Shown in pieces: positions 4,838-6,128 of a DNA stretch of 6,128 nucleotides (position 1 is the stretch's first letter; each line of letters starts with the position of its first letter). The DNA lies in the NCBI GenBank assembly GCA_051960855.1, contig JBQCDV010000202.1, forward strand, positions 1 to 6,128. The letters run 5' to 3'. The stretch is from JBQCDV01 sp051960855. Lineage in GTDB: Bacteria; Actinomycetota; Actinomycetes; JAJZTN01. Under the pieces are notes generated by a model. The model was not told the origin of the DNA. It saw only the letters and a program-made list of their open reading frames with translations, and did not search any database. Position numbers and translations under genes: made by a program.

Positions 4838-4874
4838 AGGCCGCAGCCCGGGCGCCGCGTCGGCCCCGGCCGCT
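4835..4874. repeat. 40-base intergenic repeat, copy 1
   Basis: This stretch matches 5413-5452 at 38 of 40 positions (differences at 4840/5418 and 4861/5439), with a 33/34 core at 4841-4874. It contains the palindromes GCCCGGGC (4846-4853) and GGCGCC (4851-4856) and a GCCG-CGT-CGGC hairpin (4854-4864). Looser similarity continues upstream to a shared gccggcc near 4815 and 5397. It begins 29 bases after the small membrane gene's stop. Confidence 0.85.
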
Positions 4875-4888
4875 CACCGAGCCGAAGC

Positions 4889-4894
4889 TACGCT
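4889..4894 (+). promoter_or_regulatory. Candidate -10 box for the 4905-5372 gene
   Basis: TACGCT fits the TAnnnT pattern and ends ten bases before the ATG at 4905, so the transcript would have a leader of only a few bases. This fits the lack of any SD between 4875 and 4904. No -35 is recognisable, because the spacer falls in repeat copy 1. Confidence 0.3.
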
Positions 4895-4904
4895 GCCACT
4901 CACG

Positions 4905-5372
4905 ATGAGCCGTCAGAGGCTGGGAGCCAAGCGTCGCGAGTGGCTCGCCCGCTATCTCCCTGCCGAGTTGCTCGGCACGGCCATCGCCCTCGTCAGCGCG
5001 TGGCACATCTTCTCGACGACCCACTCCTATGCAGCCGCCACCGCCACCGGCTGGGTGGGCGAGGGAGTTGGCTTCTACGGCTACTTCGTCACCCTCGAGC
5101 TGCTCACCTCACGTCACCGATACCGGCACCTGCCGATCGTCACGCGGGTCGCGGTCGCGGTCGCGGCAGCCAGCACCAACTTGCTGGTGGAGTTCCTACC
5201 CGCCGAGCTGCTCGACAACTTCCTGATCCGGCCCGGTGCCATGTATCTGGCGCCGCAGTACATCCACCCGTATCCCGTCGGCTTCCTCGTCGGAAAGCTC
5301 AGCTCGGACCTGCTCTTCTACGCCCTCGCCATCGTCGGCTACGAGCTGCGCAAGAGGTGGCTCAGGCGCTAG
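4905..5372 (+). CDS. Multi-pass membrane protein with an internal two-fold repeat, unknown function
   Basis: This 155-residue protein has a basic N-terminus (MSRQRLGAKRREWLAR) and a basic C-terminus (ELRKRWLRR). Between them are about four hydrophobic stretches near residues 20-38, 42-64, 80-98 and 133-147. It looks built from two related halves. YLPAELL (17-23) recurs as FLPAELL (97-103). GEGVGFYG (52-59) followed by E65 resembles GKLSSDLLFYA (130-140) followed by E147. Between the halves a short polar loop RHRYRHLP carries charges. The second half contains LIRPGAMYLAPQYIHPYPVG (107-126), whose Pro, Tyr and His residues could line a site. I recall similar uncharacterised bacterial membrane proteins but cannot name a family or function. 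There is no SD before the ATG. It is bracketed by copies of a 40-base repeat and is convergent with pntB. Confidence 0.85.
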   Translation: MSRQRLGAKRREWLARYLPAELLGTAIALVSAWHIFSTTHSYAAATATGWVGEGVGFYGYFVTLELLTSRHRYRHLPIVTRVAVAVAAASTNLLVEFLPAELLDNFLIRPGAMYLAPQYIHPYPVGFLVGKLSSDLLFYALAIVGYELRKRWLRR

Positions 5373-5412
5373 CCGAGCCGGGTCTCCGCCCAGGCCGCCG
5401 GCCAGGCCCCGG

Positions 5413-5452
5413 CCCAGCCCGCAGCCCGGGCGCCGCGTTGGCCCCGGCCGCT
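5413..5452. repeat. 40-base intergenic repeat, copy 2
   Basis: Partner of 4835-4874 in the same orientation. It starts 40 bases after the membrane gene's stop and runs two bases into the pntB stop codon (5451-5453), filling the space between the convergent genes. The C-to-T change at 5439 turns a G-C pair of the internal hairpin into a G-U wobble, so folding is kept. Together with the GC-rich ccaggcc runs just upstream (5390-5412), it is the only candidate terminator for either gene here. Confidence 0.85.
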
Positions 5453-6128
5453 ACTGCGCCTTGACCGCTGCGAGCACCTTGCCGAGCGAGTCCTTGGCGT
5501 CACCGAAGAGCAGCGTGGTCGTCGGCTCGTAGAGCAGCTCATTCTCGATGCCCGCGAAGCCAGGCCGCATGGACCGCTTGAGAAAGACCACCTGCCGCGC
5601 ATCGGAGACCTCGAGGATCGGCATGCCGTAGATGGGTGAACCGGGTGAGGTCTTGGCAGCCGGGTTCACGACGTCGTTGGCGCCGACGACCAGCACCACG
5701 TCCGTCGTTCGGAACTCGGGGTTGACCTCGTCCATCTCCTTGAGGACCTCGTAGGGCACGTTGGCCTCGGCGAGCAGGACGTTCATGTGACCGGGCATGC
5801 GGCCAGCGACCGGGTGGATGGCGTAGACGACCTCGATCCCCTTGCTCTCCAACACTTCGGCGAGCTCTCGGATCGTGTGCTGCGCCTGCGCAACGGCCAA
5901 CCCATATCCCGGAACGACGATGACCTTGCGCGCGTAGGCGAGCAGGATCGCCACATCCTCGGCGGAGGCGGAGCGCACAGGCCGGTTGCTGACTTCCGTG
6001 GAGCCTGCCGTCGAGCCGCCGCGGAAGGCACCGAAGAGGATACTGACGACCGACCGGCCCATCGCGGAGGCCATGAGGCGGGTCAGGATCGTGCCGCTGG
6101 CGCCGACAAGCGTCCCGGCGACGAGAAG
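5451..6128 (-). CDS. pntB: NAD(P) transhydrogenase subunit beta, C-terminal part (5' end outside window)
   Basis: PntB is the membrane subunit of proton-translocating transhydrogenase. It couples proton entry to hydride transfer from NADH to NADP+ and carries the NADP(H)-binding domain III. The visible 225 residues include the end of the last membrane helix (LLVAGTLVGASGTILTRLM from the window edge), a variable linker, and all of domain III. Landmarks are the nucleotide-binding VVPGYGLAVAQAQ, IHPVAGRMPGHMNVLLAEA, VPYEVLKEMDEVN, VLVVGANDVVNPAA, GMPILEV and VFLKRSMRPGFAG. These match E. coli PntB closely in order and spacing. The TAG at 5451-5453 overlaps repeat copy 2. The pntA genes would be expected upstream, beyond 6128. 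An internal ATG at 6072-6074 is not the start, because family sequence continues in frame to the window edge. Confidence 0.96.
   Translation of the reverse strand, partial: LLVAGTLVGASGTILTRLMASAMGRSVVSILFGAFRGGSTAGSTEVSNRPVRSASAEDVAILLAYARKVIVVPGYGLAVAQAQHTIRELAEVLESKGIEVVYAIHPVAGRMPGHMNVLLAEANVPYEVLKEMDEVNPEFRTTDVVLVVGANDVVNPAAKTSPGSPIYGMPILEVSDARQVVFLKRSMRPGFAGIENELLYEPTTTLLFGDAKDSLGKVLAAVKAQ

Noticed and set aside
4566..5024. A 152-codon - strand frame opposite the small membrane gene
   Set aside because: His/Gly/Arg-rich low-complexity translation. The + strand frame here has better third-position bias and a coherent membrane helix.
4875..5412. The repeat-bracketed segment as a transposon or insertion sequence
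   Set aside because: The repeats are direct, not inverted. The enclosed gene is not a transposase, and codon use matches the surroundings.
4451..5464. A 337-codon open frame on the + strand
   Set aside because: It overlaps the upp start, the small membrane gene and the 155-residue membrane gene in another frame. Its composition is Arg/Pro-rich and has no recognisable domain.

Overview
The window is very GC-rich with G/C-dominated third codon positions, frequent GTG starts and an actinobacterial gene set: tadA preceded by tRNA-deaminase-associated genes, TesB-like thioesterase, HxlR regulator and PntB. A Nocardioides-like actinobacterium is the best guess. This comes from family resemblance, not from a database search. 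No CRISPR array, phage gene, transposase or obvious defence system is visible. Most of the window is chromosomal housekeeping content.

Left part (1-2019): the end of a + strand gene encodes a disordered His/Ser/Gly/Asp tail with GKSG repeats. It meets a - strand acyl-CoA thioesterase across a strong two-way terminator hairpin (284-315). Upstream of the thioesterase, on the same strand, is an HxlR-type regulator with one N-terminal cysteine. It is divergent from a + strand SnoaL/NTF2-like gene across a 153-base shared control region. This looks like a small regulator-target cluster.

Central part (2020-4560): long hairpins at 2059-2119 separate the first block from a - strand translation/nucleotide-salvage block. 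In transcription order it is upp (uracil phosphoribosyltransferase), a 181-residue protein and a 149-residue protein that look like diverged tandem paralogues of the tRNA-deaminase-associated family, tadA (start overlapping the previous stop by 4 bases), and tRNA-Ser(CGA) 10 bases beyond tadA. upp ends in a 12-base tandem duplication that gives two in-frame stop codons.

Right part (4561-6128): an unannotated 58-residue single-pass membrane protein (4629-4805) is divergent from upp. It is followed by a 155-residue membrane protein with an internal two-fold repeat (4905-5372). A 40-base intergenic repeat (38/40 identical) occurs once after each of these two genes and so brackets the second one. 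The C-terminal NADP-binding part of pntB (transhydrogenase beta subunit) runs off the right edge on the - strand, convergent with the membrane gene.

The points most worth a second look are the duplicated tadA-associated genes, the flanking intergenic repeat, the missed small membrane protein and the internally duplicated membrane protein.
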